Of a stretch of DNA of 20,729 nt, positions 10,264 through 19,757 are shown in pieces (positions within the stretch are counted from its first letter, which is position 1; the number at the start of each line of letters is the position of its first letter). Under the pieces are notes generated by a model. That model did no database searches, had not been told where the DNA came from, and saw only the letters and a list, made by a program, of their open reading frames with translations. Source of the stretch: Saccoglossus kowalevskii (Eukaryota; Hemichordata; Enteropneusta; Harrimaniidae); contig NW_003142801.1 in the NCBI RefSeq assembly GCF_000003605.2, positions 256,706 through 277,434 of the forward strand. Direction: 5' to 3'. The translations under genes and the position numbers were made by a program.

Positions 10264-10680
10264 GTAATATTTACAATATTGTATTCGTTTTTTTTTATTT
10301 TTCGTTTTAGTATATTTATTTTCAATGAGGTCGAGTCGAAATTAAAATCTGTCTGTTCGCAATTAAATATTTGGACGAACCTGTAAAGATCGACAAAGAC
10401 TTCCAGTGACATTTTTGATGTTTGTATCATATGTATATTTTGTAAAAATACAAGCACTAGCTAACAAATTAATATAAAATTTACTAAAATTAGAATGATT
10501 AATTCGCTCAATTGTAAATATTAACGATAGCATGATTCTGTAAATATGTTCTACCGATGTAAGTTTTTAACACTGATTGCTGGCACTTGTTTATATTTGT
10601 ATAGCACCAAACTGTAAAAACAAACCAGAGCTATATCTTTATTTTATCGAATACAATATCTGAATAAAGTTAAATAATTA
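10264..10680 (+). promoter_or_regulatory. Cyclin 3' UTR with Pumilio sites, CPE and poly(A) signal
   Basis: Two exact TGTAAATA sites (10513-10520 and 10539-10546) fit the Pumilio binding element UGUANAUA and are 26 bases apart. TTTTAT at 10642-10647 is a cytoplasmic polyadenylation element, 16 bases upstream of AATAAA at 10663-10668. A long T run with TTTTTAT lies at 10288-10298. An A-rich tract from about 10678 suggests cleavage there. Cyclin B mRNAs in flies and frogs are known to be translationally controlled by Pumilio/Nanos and CPEB. The sites are visible; the control is inferred. Confidence 0.65.
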
Positions 10681-10689
10681 AAAAAAAAT

Positions 10690-11944
10690 GTTGCTGCAGA
10701 GTTTCCAGTATTTATTTCTTTAAATCCCCGCGTAAATTACACGACCGGTCCAACCAAGTGAATTTACCCTAGTTAATATCACGTACCTTTGACGTCAATG
10801 TCTCTGTGCTAATTTCGTGATGGACTCGACTGATTGAAGTAGTTTGTATGGCATTATTACGTTTGGTCAGTCACCAACTCTAAAACACTGTCATGAGCAA
10901 GTATGATTCATCTATTTTAGCTTATTTTAATGACGTTCTGTATTGGGAGAATACAACATTTTATTTTCAATTTGAGTACCATGCTTGAATCTTTTGCTGA
11001 ATACGCAAACAAATGCACGGTAAATCCAATTCTCATGGGCATGAAATTATTGGAATATATTGAAGTTTGATCTTTAACGTTTAGTTTTGTAGATAACTTG
11101 CGCAAACTAGCCTATTTATAATGTATGAATTATTTACATAAATACAATCTTTCCAGATCAATGTACCATTTTATGACGTTGCAGTGAATTAGAGTAACAG
11201 TTTACATCAATGGCGTCTCTTCCATGCATAAATCTGTTTTTTCCAATAAAATATTATGAGAGAGGATAAATGGCCAACGCTATTTATACACTCGCATTTC
11301 ATTTTCTGGGTGATCCCCCCCCCCAGAATATTTTTCAGATAAACTAGAACAATTTATATGAAATATTAAAACATTTTTTCCCCGTAGTCTATTTTAAGCC
11401 AAAGAATTGACTGCAACAACTATTAAAATTAATAGTTTGCTGAAATATCTACTACGTGACTTTTAAATTGTAAACTTACTTTGTTGCGTTTATTATGGTG
11501 GTACAACGCTGCTGTGGAATTCTGTATTGCTGAAATTTCTTGAGTTCTCGGGCTGTAAAGACTGGGCAGTGTTGCAATTTTATTCAATTTTCAAGTTCCA
11601 CATCTGGAAAGAGTAGATTATCTCTGTATGGAAATTAATAATCCCAGTACAATTTTCCAATAATGATAAATCATAGCATTACGAAGATATATATAATGTA
11701 TTGACGACAAATTAAAACCGAAAGAAATTGCAAATGTAAAAATATTCCATCAAATCAAAAACAAATCTGGTAATAACATTTCGGTGTTGTGACATTTGTT
11801 TGAAACTATATACAATGAAATGTTACATAAGAGAATCTGAAGTTTTTAATTAATTCAGAAATATGGAAAGGTATTCCCGTTTGGAATGTTCACGGCTAGC
11901 GACAATTTACTCCTTTGATACCGTCCAATCACTTGAAAAATTAA
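10690..11944. other. AT-rich intergenic DNA
   Basis: No supported exon. A run of eleven C residues lies near 11314. The minus-strand frame at 10917-11105 looks like chance. Confidence 0.5.
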
Positions 11945-11946
11945 AG

Positions 11947-12202
11947 CTTGGTAAATGGTGACGCTACCTGTGATTCCCATATTGACTGTCCCGGACAGTT
12001 TACTTGTCAGTGTCTGACTGGTATATACGAAATGCGACCAGGAACACGTAGGAATAGGGGAAAAAAGCAACTAAAAGCCAGTTGCCAGTGTCAAGAGAGC
12101 AACAGAACCACAAAATCTGTCTCCCCATCGCCGTCCATAGCAGCAATCGCACGGAAATTGAGAACGGCGAGGGTCGACAGATTACATAGAAATGAACACT
12201 AA
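11947..12202 (+). CDS. Candidate terminal exon, cysteine-rich, EGF-like half domain then basic tail
   Basis: The open frame follows an AG at 11945-11946 and a stop at 11942-11944, and ends in TAA. It reads DATCDSHIDCPGQFTCQC then LTGIYE, which fits the second half of an EGF-like domain (C-x-C-x2-G-x-Y). A second CQCQ pair and a tail rich in Arg, Lys and Ser follow (TKSVSPSPSIAAIARKLRTA). GC content is higher than in the flanks and the first codon position is purine-rich, both favouring coding. The upstream pyrimidine tract is weak, and no partner exon is visible in this window. Other frames here are also open for about 70 codons, so it may be a relic. Confidence 0.35.
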
Positions 12203-12261
12203 ATACAGCTTTCAAGTACAATCTTCATGGGTGATGTAAAGGGTATTTCCATCTATTTGCT

Positions 12262-13420
12262 TTTATTTCCATCAATAACACTTGTGGTGGCCTACTTCAA
12301 TATTAAGGATGTTGTCAATCAGTCGGACATCTAGATCTGTGTTTTCAAGTTTTGTAAGATAGGCTTCCAAAACGAAATGGTTCTATAAGTTCAGAGTTTG
12401 TTTTTCCATTAGTTGAGGCTCTACTGTCATTGAAAATTTCAGTTTTCTAATGTAAAACAAAAGACGTTTGAGGTTATTGTGGATTTGGGTAACTTGAGAT
12501 GGATTCACTTTACCTTATCAGTGAATATAGCTGACTTTGCTTGGTGTCATTCAGCAAGGAAGTTACTTTTAGATACCATTTGGTAATTGCTTTATCAACC
12601 AAATAGGCTTCCATTTACAGTGAGTTTGTGGAATTCTTAGTTCGGTCAAACTATTCAATACTTAATTTAATATTGTAAGAGACGCCTAACAGAAATCTAC
12701 AAAAACTCGTATGAACATCTTAAGTTTCATCACTGGAGACATCACAGCCATAAACTAAAATCGGTCTGATTAGTGTATATAAAAAAACGAGAGAAAAAGT
12801 GAAATGTTGGAATTTTGATTAAATCCAATTTTTTATTTCAAAGAAAAAAGGCTCTTTCTAAGTTATTAGAGCCCCTCTTCACATTTACCATTTACACGAA
12901 TCTGTAATTTGTAAGATCTAACCCTACTAATTTATGTTTCTCAAAGAAAATACCACTGTCTAGATTTGTTTGTAATTTCCACGTGTTGACTGCGGGTTTC
13001 CACGTGTTGACTGCGGGTTTCCACGTGTTGACGGCGGGTTTCCACGTGTTGACGGCGGGTTTCCACGTGTTGACGGCGGGTTTCCACGTGTTGACGGCGG
13101 GTTTCCACGTGTTGACTGCGGGTTTCCACGTGTTGACTGCGGGTTTCCACGTGTTGACTGCGGGTTTCCACGTGTTGACATACAATGAAAGATTGTCAAC
13201 ACTGCCTTGTAAACCCTGTGTTTTCGACATGACAGTATCATCAGTATAGAGCAGACAGAGATGAGTGGATCACATGTATCAGAACTGACGATTTTCAGTA
13301 AATCATTTTACAGCCTTGCTTGACACCTTTGTCAGAATGAAAATTCTGTTAACCCATCCTCACATTCAAGTTTATATTTATCTTTACTATCCTTAAAACG
13401 TTTTACGTACATGGAACCTG
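12262..13420 (-). pseudogene. Decayed non-LTR retrotransposon (LINE), reverse transcriptase and C-terminus
   Basis: Read on the minus strand. LECEDGLTE and then GVKQGC at 13327-13310 match the RT motif before the palm, and LYTDDTVM at 13251-13228 is the catalytic YxDD box (Tyr-Thr-Asp-Asp). SKTQGLQGSVDNLSLYVNTWK follows in the order usual for LINE RTs (continuing past a space in the alignment at the repeat), then the 21-bp array, then NTWKLQTNLDSGIFFEKHKL to a stop at 12892. Further on, frames in 12614-12272 (MEAYLVDKAITKWYLKVTS; LKRLLFYIRKLKF; RLIDNILNIEVGHHK) resemble a LINE C-terminal region, with at least one frameshift and a TAG at 12383-12385. TTTATT at 12262-12267 (minus AATAAA) follows the final stop. 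Frameshifts and stops show it is dead. The 5' part, including the endonuclease, is absent. Confidence 0.78.
12977..13179. repeat. 21-bp minisatellite inside the LINE, about 10 copies
   Basis: CACGTG recurs at 12980, 13001, 13022, 13043, 13064, 13085, 13106, 13127, 13148 and 13169, exactly 21 bp apart. On the minus strand each unit encodes VNTWKPA in frame with the reverse transcriptase. Units 3-6 read GACGGCGGG while the others read GACTGCGGG, so the variants form one central block. The unit is unrelated to the 21-bp array at position 1. Confidence 0.97.
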
Positions 13421-13880
13421 AACATTGCTACAATCTAAGAGAAATTCTAGTAAGGAGTTGTTAAAATTATTTGATTGGCATATCAAAATCCTTGAATAGA
13501 ACATGTTCTATATTCACCAAAACAGCGGTGCTGTGTTTCTAGGCACACAACGAAAAATGCAGTCGAACTCGGCCACATGTAATCGCCTGGTGTGAAAAAC
13601 ACAGACCACGGTTACTAAAAAAAAAACTCCCATCTTCGACCGTCTGGTTTTGTTAAAAACAAATGAACAGTGTTTCAATTTGTAAGCCATTTTGTAGGAA
13701 GCACCATTTATTTTCAATGCATTTTACAAAAGTATTCGAATACAATAATTTCAGACAGTAGTTTATTTTACTGTGATAAAACATCGAGTACCGACAAAAC
13801 TGCTGAGTCACTGAAATCAACAACACTCGTATTTGTTATTTTAATGTTCTCGGCGATAGCTACGTAAATTCCACTTTGAT
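13421..13880. other. Region between the two LINE relics
   Basis: Probably decayed retrotransposon tail. On the minus strand a frame from 13998 to a stop at 13768 is open for 76 codons (includes KSGIRDSFYKIGRDAIKNQS and SVVDFSDSAVLSVLDVLSQ). It overlaps the tail of the neighbouring LINE in another frame. I do not recognise it and cannot tell whether it is a real exon. Confidence 0.35.
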
Positions 13881-14676
13881 TTTTTATAGCATCTCTTCCA
13901 ATTTTGTAAAATGAATCTCTGATCCCAGATTTCTGCACTATATCACAATATTGCTTTTTCGTATCGTGCCCGTTTTGCTTTTGTAAAATTCCCTGATGTC
14001 ATCAATATTCCAAGGTAGATGTAGTTTGTAACACAATGTTTTTATTGCCATAGTTCCACGTGTCTGTTTTCAGTGATCTTTTACTAAATGTCATGACTTT
14101 CGTTTTAGACAAATTGATTTCTAGTTTCCATTTGATAACAGTATGTGTGAAATTTCATTTTGTAATCCAGATGATGTATGCGACACAAGGTCCAAGTAAT
14201 CTGCATAGAGAATTGATTGTCTAAAACGGCTGTTCTTTACTAAAATCAAAATAAGGTGATTAATAAACAAGTTCAACTTACACATTCCTGTTTCACACCC
14301 TTTATTAATATTAAATATTTCTGTACTTTTATTTTCAATTTTAATATACATGCATTTAATTAATTTATATAGTTTACCATTTCCTATATTTAATAATTTG
14401 TAGAACAGATCAGTTCTCCATCAATCTAATTAAAATCCGATGTAGGTATGAGGCTCCAATTTTTTTTTATATATATATATAACCCTTTATATTATATTTA
14501 TTTGTATTTTAGTTTGAATATGTCGATTTTTTTTTGGTTTTACCAAAAAAATTGACATACCTACATCGGATTTTAATCAGATTGGTACCTATGCTACTGG
14601 TTACAGAGATTCCTCTATAATTTACATAATGACATATGGTAGTCCCTGTTGGAATCAGAGGAAATAAAGAATTATG
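13880..14676 (-). pseudogene. Second decayed LINE, split by a foldback element
   Basis: On the minus strand the 5' piece (14676-14584) reads FPLIPTG then VNYRGISVTSSIG, the start of a LINE reverse transcriptase (usual form NYRPISLTS-CLGK). The 3' piece (14420 to about 13880) resumes with WRTDLFYKLLNIGNGKLYKL, then NKGCETGMCKLNLFINHLIL, LYADYLDLVSHTSSGLQNE (14210 onward) and SKTKVMTF at 14109-14086. After a frameshift come YLGI at 14017-14006 and SGNFTKAKRARYEKA. The catalytic YADD is YADY and the QG of the preceding motif is lost, so the enzyme is dead. About 80 codons between SSIG and WRTDLF (fingers and first palm motif) are missing. It is a different family copy from the relic at 12.3-13.4 kb, in the same orientation. 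Confidence 0.85.
14421..14585. repeat. 165-bp foldback element (MITE-like) with 30-bp inverted ends
   Basis: The left arm 14421-14450 and right arm 14556-14585 are reverse complements at 28 of 30 positions; both carry ATTAAAATCCGATGTAGG or its complement. The centre is T-rich with a TA run near 14470, and CCAATTTTTTT pairs further with AAAAAAATTG after a small offset. It sits exactly between the two LINE pieces and has no coding capacity. Confidence 0.9.
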
Positions 14677-15186
14677 CACCAAAAGCGAATAATATTACAC
14701 GACTTTTCCAAAATCCTAACATATGGTCAGAAATTAAACAGGGTATGCATTTTTGTATCCAAACTGAATTTCATTTGTCAAGGCTCATGTATAGAGATAC
14801 GAAACACAAAATGAATCATCATGGACATGTATGTTTGTATCAAATTTGAAAAACCACAAATCCTGTCCAAGATACCACACTTTCAAAAAACATGAATGTC
14901 AGTCGGACATCTTTGATCTGATTATGGAACAAACTGACACATGCATGTGCCTAATATGATTGAAAATGGTCCCTACAAATTTGTACCTAAATAGCAATGC
15001 ATACAATTCAAGTTATAGTGATACTTTAAATACAAAAAATGTATTTAACCTGTACATCAGTCTTAACAAGGTAGATGTCACAAAGATTTATTTACTCCAA
15101 TGCAGTTTACAGTATACATATTTGCAATTGTTACATTTACATGCCGACATTTTCCTAAAAATTTATATTTTAGGATCCCGTTAAAT
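14677..15186. other. AT-rich DNA, possible further LINE debris
   Basis: No supported gene. The plus frames at 14649-14849 and 14960-15184 are not recognisable. CAGTCGGACATCT near 14900 recurs near 12320, in the other LINE relic, followed in both by GATCTG a few bases on; the two places may share a repeat origin. Confidence 0.4.
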
Positions 15187-15200
15187 ATTTTTTTTCTCAG

Positions 15201-15321
15201 GTGCTCCCTGTTTGAGAGTGTGATCACCTGGGTCAAAGGTGAGACCAACATGTGGTCTTTTGTTTTCTACTTAGCGGCGGTGTACCTGTGGGTTTATTCT
15301 GTGTGTATTTGGATGTTCTAA
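15201..15321 (+). CDS. Weak candidate terminal exon with a membrane segment
   Basis: A strong acceptor (TTTTTTTTCTCAG, ending 15200) precedes a frame reading CSLFESVITWVKGETNMW, then a hydrophobic stretch (SFVFYLAAVYLWVYSVCIW) and a stop at 15319-15321. GC content rises here. A donor-like AAAG/GTGAGA inside (about 15239) suggests an alternative 38-base internal exon. No partner exon was found and I do not recognise the product. It may also be part of an interspersed repeat. Confidence 0.2.
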
Positions 15322-15700
15322 TCTTGGTGTTTTTCCAGTGATTTCTCTAGGTGTAATTCAAATACAGTAGGTGTGTCTTGTTTACCTGAGATTTGCAAGA
15401 GTTTAAGCAGGCCAACATGTTATTTTTTTCATGTGGTTGATTACTGGCATGTTGATTTCCCATTTTTGAAACTTTGTTTATCATTTTCATATAGAAATCT
15501 AGTCATATGTTAACATTGTCATCTATGGAATTTCAATTAGTGGTATGTGCCCTACAATCTAAGCTAATTATTTATTTTGAGCATGCTCAGTTTCTCTGTC
15601 AGTGCAGTAGGGAGAGATAATTTTGGATGAAAATCCTGAAAAAGACCCACTTAGGATTTTCAGATCTAGAAAAAAAAATTACATTCATACTCGGCAGAGA
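15322..15700. other. AT-rich spacer
   Basis: No exon, RNA gene or clear repeat seen. Confidence 0.5.
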
Positions 15701-15810
15701 CTTGTTCATCAACCTGCCAAGTTTCATCAATATCTGCTGCAGAATTTCAGAGAAAATGGACATTGACAAAACCCGTTTTAGAAAGTCCCCTTTTCAGCGA
15801 AGATAAAGTG
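15701..15810. repeat. Probable interspersed repeat fragment
   Basis: Contains CCAAGTTTCATCAATATCTG followed by CAGAATTTCAGAGAAAATGG. Stretches of this form occur, to my recollection, as dispersed non-coding repeats in many invertebrate genomes. Only one copy is in this window, so the call rests on recollection. Confidence 0.3.
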
Positions 15811-17092
15811 GCAAGTAAAACAAACGCTGGTGCAATAAATTCAATACATATAATTTAATATAACTTTAATTTTGTGTTTTACTTATGTTACTCAAATCTA
15901 AGGATCACAAAAGTCTTTATGCATCAAAAAATAAATCACTTTTTTATGATTTTATACCATAACCACAACTAGTTAACAAACAGAAAATATTAAAATCATC
16001 CAATAACAAAATCATTTAAAATACTGGTAATTAAACTAATATTAACAAACAATATAGTAGAAAACAGTTGGCTAGGTTTCTGAAAGCCGTCTCACATCTA
16101 GTGTATATGTATTTGAATAATAACACACTGTTAGGCTTATGTTAAGATAGAAAATACCGTAGTTATGAAATGAACACAATTTATCTTTTAAATTGTCAAT
16201 ATTATATATTCCTAAGGGATATTTGACCTTGTGAGTGTATATTTGCTCATAAAATGTTAAATATATTATCAAAATATATACTTTTTTCAACTTGAATTGT
16301 TAATTACAATTACCGATAGTTCACAAGAATGAAAGATTGTAAAAAGAGTTTGTTAATCTGACCCAAGATTGACGGGTGAGTCTACAGTGCAAGGTTACTC
16401 ATAATGTAGACTAAAAAAAAGACGACTCTGAAACAGAAATAGTTTCTAATTTTAGAAAAGAATTTCACTTCCTTAAAAAACAAGAAAATCCACATTAGAA
16501 AGTTTTAAACATATGATGTATATTTTAAAAGTTTCTAGGTTGAGATTGATTAGGAAATGGTGAAATGAATGTGATTGGTGTGAAGTATATGCATGCACAC
16601 AACCAGCCACATCAAACATTATGAAACTATTACTTGTACATGTATATATGAAATCAATCTCAAACATGTAAACTTCAGTTTTGTGAAAGAGTCACTGAGG
16701 GATTAACCCTCTGAATGCTATATTTTGGTGAAAAAGTTTGCACAGTTTTATGTATTTCATTGTAAATTTTTAAAAATTGGAAAAATCCCATAATGAGTAA
16801 AAACTAATTTTTTGGAAAAAAATGTGGGTATTTATTTTGTGCAATGTAACAAAAGTTAACATTGAAAGGATTAAGACGGGGAATCAGTGACATCTAGGAA
16901 AAGTTATCCTTATACAAATAAGAACATAAATGGTGAAAATTTGACAATATTATAGTTACTATGTTTCAGTCAAAAATTGTTGAATAATGCCAATCATTTT
17001 GAGTATGTCGTCACCATTTTGAGTATGTACTAAAGATGAACACAGACGTCTTGGTATTTAAAAGTACACAGTGACACTGACGGAGAGAGTTT
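15811..17092. other. AT-rich intergenic DNA
   Basis: No supported gene. The segment near 16700 (ATTAACCCTCTGAATGC) weakly resembles one near 17318 (ATTAACCCTATCAATGGC), and both are followed by ATTTTGG and GAAAAGTTT. They may be old copies of one repeat. CATTTTGAGTATGT occurs twice at about 16995-17028. Confidence 0.45.
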
Positions 17093-17137
17093 CATAGAGC
17101 ACAGTCCCTCCAAGTTGTGGAGGGACTGTGCATAGAG
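17093..17137. repeat. Perfect hairpin with 13-bp arms, flanked by CATAGAG direct repeats
   Basis: GCACAGTCCCTCC (17099-17111) and GGAGGGACTGTGC (17119-17131) are exact complements around a 7-base loop. CATAGAG lies immediately on both sides (17093-17099 and 17131-17137), overlapping the arms by one base. It could be a tiny inverted-repeat element with a target duplication, or a stem-loop in the 3' UTR of the minus-strand gene ending at 17699. Confidence 0.85.
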
Positions 17138-17698
17138 TAATATTTAGCAACTTTTGGCAATTAATTTCTTACAGAAGAAAAAGAGATTACAAATGCAGTC
17201 AATCTACATGCAGGGAATCTCAGTACTACAACTAACAAGCAATACATACACTTTGTAAATGACAAAACTTTAAATAATGGCAGTGTGGTTGTATATACAA
17301 AGTAAATCAAGAGAGTAATTAACCCTATCAATGGCATCATTTTCCCCAACACCATTTTGGTTGAAAAGTTTTAAGTGTGAAGAAAGGTGACAAAAGTTGA
17401 CTTTGTTGTTCGCAGAATTAATGCTAGGACTTAATCTCAGTGAAAGGCACAATTACACATAGATACAATGTTGCCATCTACATATATAGAACATGATTCA
17501 ATACACAGCTGAATAATTGGAAGCACTACAAAGTTGCTTAAAGAAGATTCTGGAGTGCCTTCAGACTAATGGCATGGAGACATTTAGCATAAACAGCACC
17601 AATTTCAGTTGAGAGATTGTACATTTACAGCTTGGTAAATGTTGATGGATAAGTGAATGCCAGGGGTTGCAGCAGTGAAGATCATTAGTTGGAGTTCT

Positions 17699-18619
17699 CT
17701 ATTTGCCACTTTCTCCTCTGGCTTCATACATCATCTTAATAGCCTGAAAGGTTAGACAGAAATCAGCGTAACAATTGTTATGAACAAATCAATAATAAAA
17801 ATTATACATTTTACCATTCCGTAAAAAACTGTATTTGCTTTTGTTTGATCATCTAAAATTTCACTTATTTGGAATAAACATTGAATGTGTTTGATTTGAA
17901 CACTTTCCTTTCTTAAACTTAAACTCAATTGTCAATAAACTTAATTGTCTTGAACTGTATTATATAGTTTGGTTTGCTGCAAAAAGTTGTGTTGATTATA
18001 TGTCAGTAGTGCTATCAGAATACACATTGATATTGAAATTAACAGTATCATTAGTGAAAAGTCGCTTTGATAAACTGTGACTACAGCGATGTTAAAAAAC
18101 GGTTACCAGGATATAGAATTACAAGAACCATTCCTATACAGGGTTTTAAAATCACACAGCTTGTGCCTTGTGAACTCAAAATCTTCTCATTCTATAACCT
18201 ATACTTACATACCTTTTGCATTGCAACAATCCAAGCAACACTCTGTTTCTTATTAGAGCTTTCGGACACTTCAAATTTAATCTGTCTTATTAAAGACTGG
18301 TCTTTGTATTTCAGTGTTATTCCTTTTGGTATAGTAGGCCCTTAAATGAAACAAATAAGAAAGTCTGTATATTTTGCCTGTAAATCGGAGTCACCAATGA
18401 AGGTACACAATGGAATGCATAGATACATACAAAAGGGTAGTAGTACATATAGGAAGATATGCAATAAAAACAATTATGTTATTCAACATAAACGAGACAG
18501 GAAATTGGCACTTGTAAAACATTAAAAAACAAGATCAAACTAAGACACAACAATTACCATTGGGAAGTGACTCTGCATCAATTGGACTGAAGAATGAAAT
18601 CTTTTGTTTGTTACCACCA
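17699..18619 (-). CDS. Last three exons of an unrecognised minus-strand gene
   Basis: Exons on the minus strand: 18619-18558, 18340-18213 and 17743-17699. Both introns are GT-AG (donors GTAATT and GTATGT; acceptors CATTTAAG and CCTTTCAG) and the phases match (1, then 0), giving 77 joined residues without a stop. The reading includes GGNKQKISFFSPIDAESLPN, then GPTIPKGITLKYKDQSLIRQ, IKFEVSESSNKKQSVAWIV and AMQKAIKMMYEARGESGK before TAG. It is hydrophilic and mixed alpha/beta in character, with no signal peptide or membrane segment. The Trp-bearing C-terminal helix (AWIVAMQKAIK) vaguely recalls the end of a PH-like domain, but I do not recognise the family. Earlier exons should lie above 18620 or outside the window. 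A better acceptor at about 18690 opens a different frame (EREFVITLSKKHLEIV), which does not join in phase. Confidence 0.7.
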
Positions 18620-19572
18620 CTAATTTAATGGTAAAGTTTAAATTCACAATTTCTAAATGCTTTTTACTCAATGTGATGACAAATTCTCTTTCCTAAAGAG
18701 TGGGCAAACAGAAATTGTCAAGTTCTACAAAACTAATTGTTACTTAATTATGAAAAAAATCGCATTTGTGATTGTGACGACACTTCCAAATGGAAATCAG
18801 TGAAAATATTGTCAATCACATCAAGATCTATCTGATTCTATGCACATTTCAAGAAATTGTCTGATGGTCTTCTCTATTCATTTTTTGTATTTGACTTGTG
18901 TGAACCTAAAATTGTTAAAAGTATAAAGAATATAAATTTGGTTTTGTTTAATTCTCAGTACCTCAAATATAAATATGTGCAACTTTTGAATGTTTTTACT
19001 GTGCCACACACTGCATTGTGGGAAATTGATGACAGAGTGGATGTGTATCAAACACTTTATAACTTGCAATAAGGTAGAAGCTTAATCAAAATTGAAAATA
19101 CCCATAATTTACTCATTTTGCAATGAATTGCACTTCCTGTTAATAAACACTTTCACTGTTGGTTCCTATGGTAAAGATATTAAGTCTTATATCTCAAACT
19201 GTAAACTGGTGCAAATAGGCTGAAAAAATTACACATTGCAAATGAATTATCAGAAAAATCTGGTTTTTAAAAGCGACAAATGGAATTTTGTTTTATCATC
19301 GAATTGTTTTAAAAATATTGATTTTTGAAAAATATTGGGCAAATTTGGAGAAAAAAAACACTAACACACAAAAGAAGTTATTTTTTGCTATTATAAGACT
19401 ATAATTCCATGATTGTCATGTGATTTATTATAAAAAATCATGAGTAGACTTCTACCTTGAATTATAATAATTGTGTGAAGTCAACTAACTATTATACTGA
19501 GAATTCCTTACATCACTGTCGCAGAACTTTTAATGTTATATTAGTTGCCAAATAAAGAGTAATATTTTCCAG
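18620..19572. other. AT-rich DNA upstream of the minus-strand exons
   Basis: Presumably intron or upstream sequence of the minus-strand gene. No further exon is firmly seen. A ZNF143-like motif (minus strand TTCCCACAATGCAGTG) lies at 19009-19024. The plus frame 18857-19072 ends in FTVPHTALWEIDDRVDVYQ but has no other support. Confidence 0.45.
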
Positions 19573-19757
19573 CATAGTGTCAGTACATAATAGTGCAACA
19601 TAGTGTCAGTACATAATAGTGCAACATAGTGTCAGTACATAAGAGTGCAACATAGTGTCAGTACATAAGAGTGCAACATAGTGTCAGTACATAATAGTGC
19701 AACATAGTGTCAGTACATAATAGTGCAGCATAGTGTCAGTACATAATAGTGCAACAT
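19573..19757. repeat. 26-bp satellite, seven copies
   Basis: CATAGTGTCAGTACATAA recurs at 19573, 19599, 19625, 19651, 19677, 19703 and 19729, each followed by a TAGTGCAA-type end. Copies 3 and 4 read AAGAGTGCAA and copy 6 has GCAG. The array ends in a partial CATA. Confidence 0.97.

Noticed and set aside
12941-13249. Long repetitive open frames in several phases through the CACGTG array
   Set aside because: A 21-bp period keeps all stop-free phases open. Only the VNTWKPA phase joins to reverse transcriptase sequence on both sides.
18067-18345. 92-aa plus frame
   Set aside because: It is the antisense shadow of the minus-strand exon at 18213-18340, which has matched splice phases.
18620-18690. 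Extension of the minus-strand exon to an acceptor near 18690 (frame EREFVITLSKKH)
   Set aside because: That frame meets a stop soon after joining the next exon, whereas the shorter exon keeps 77 residues open.
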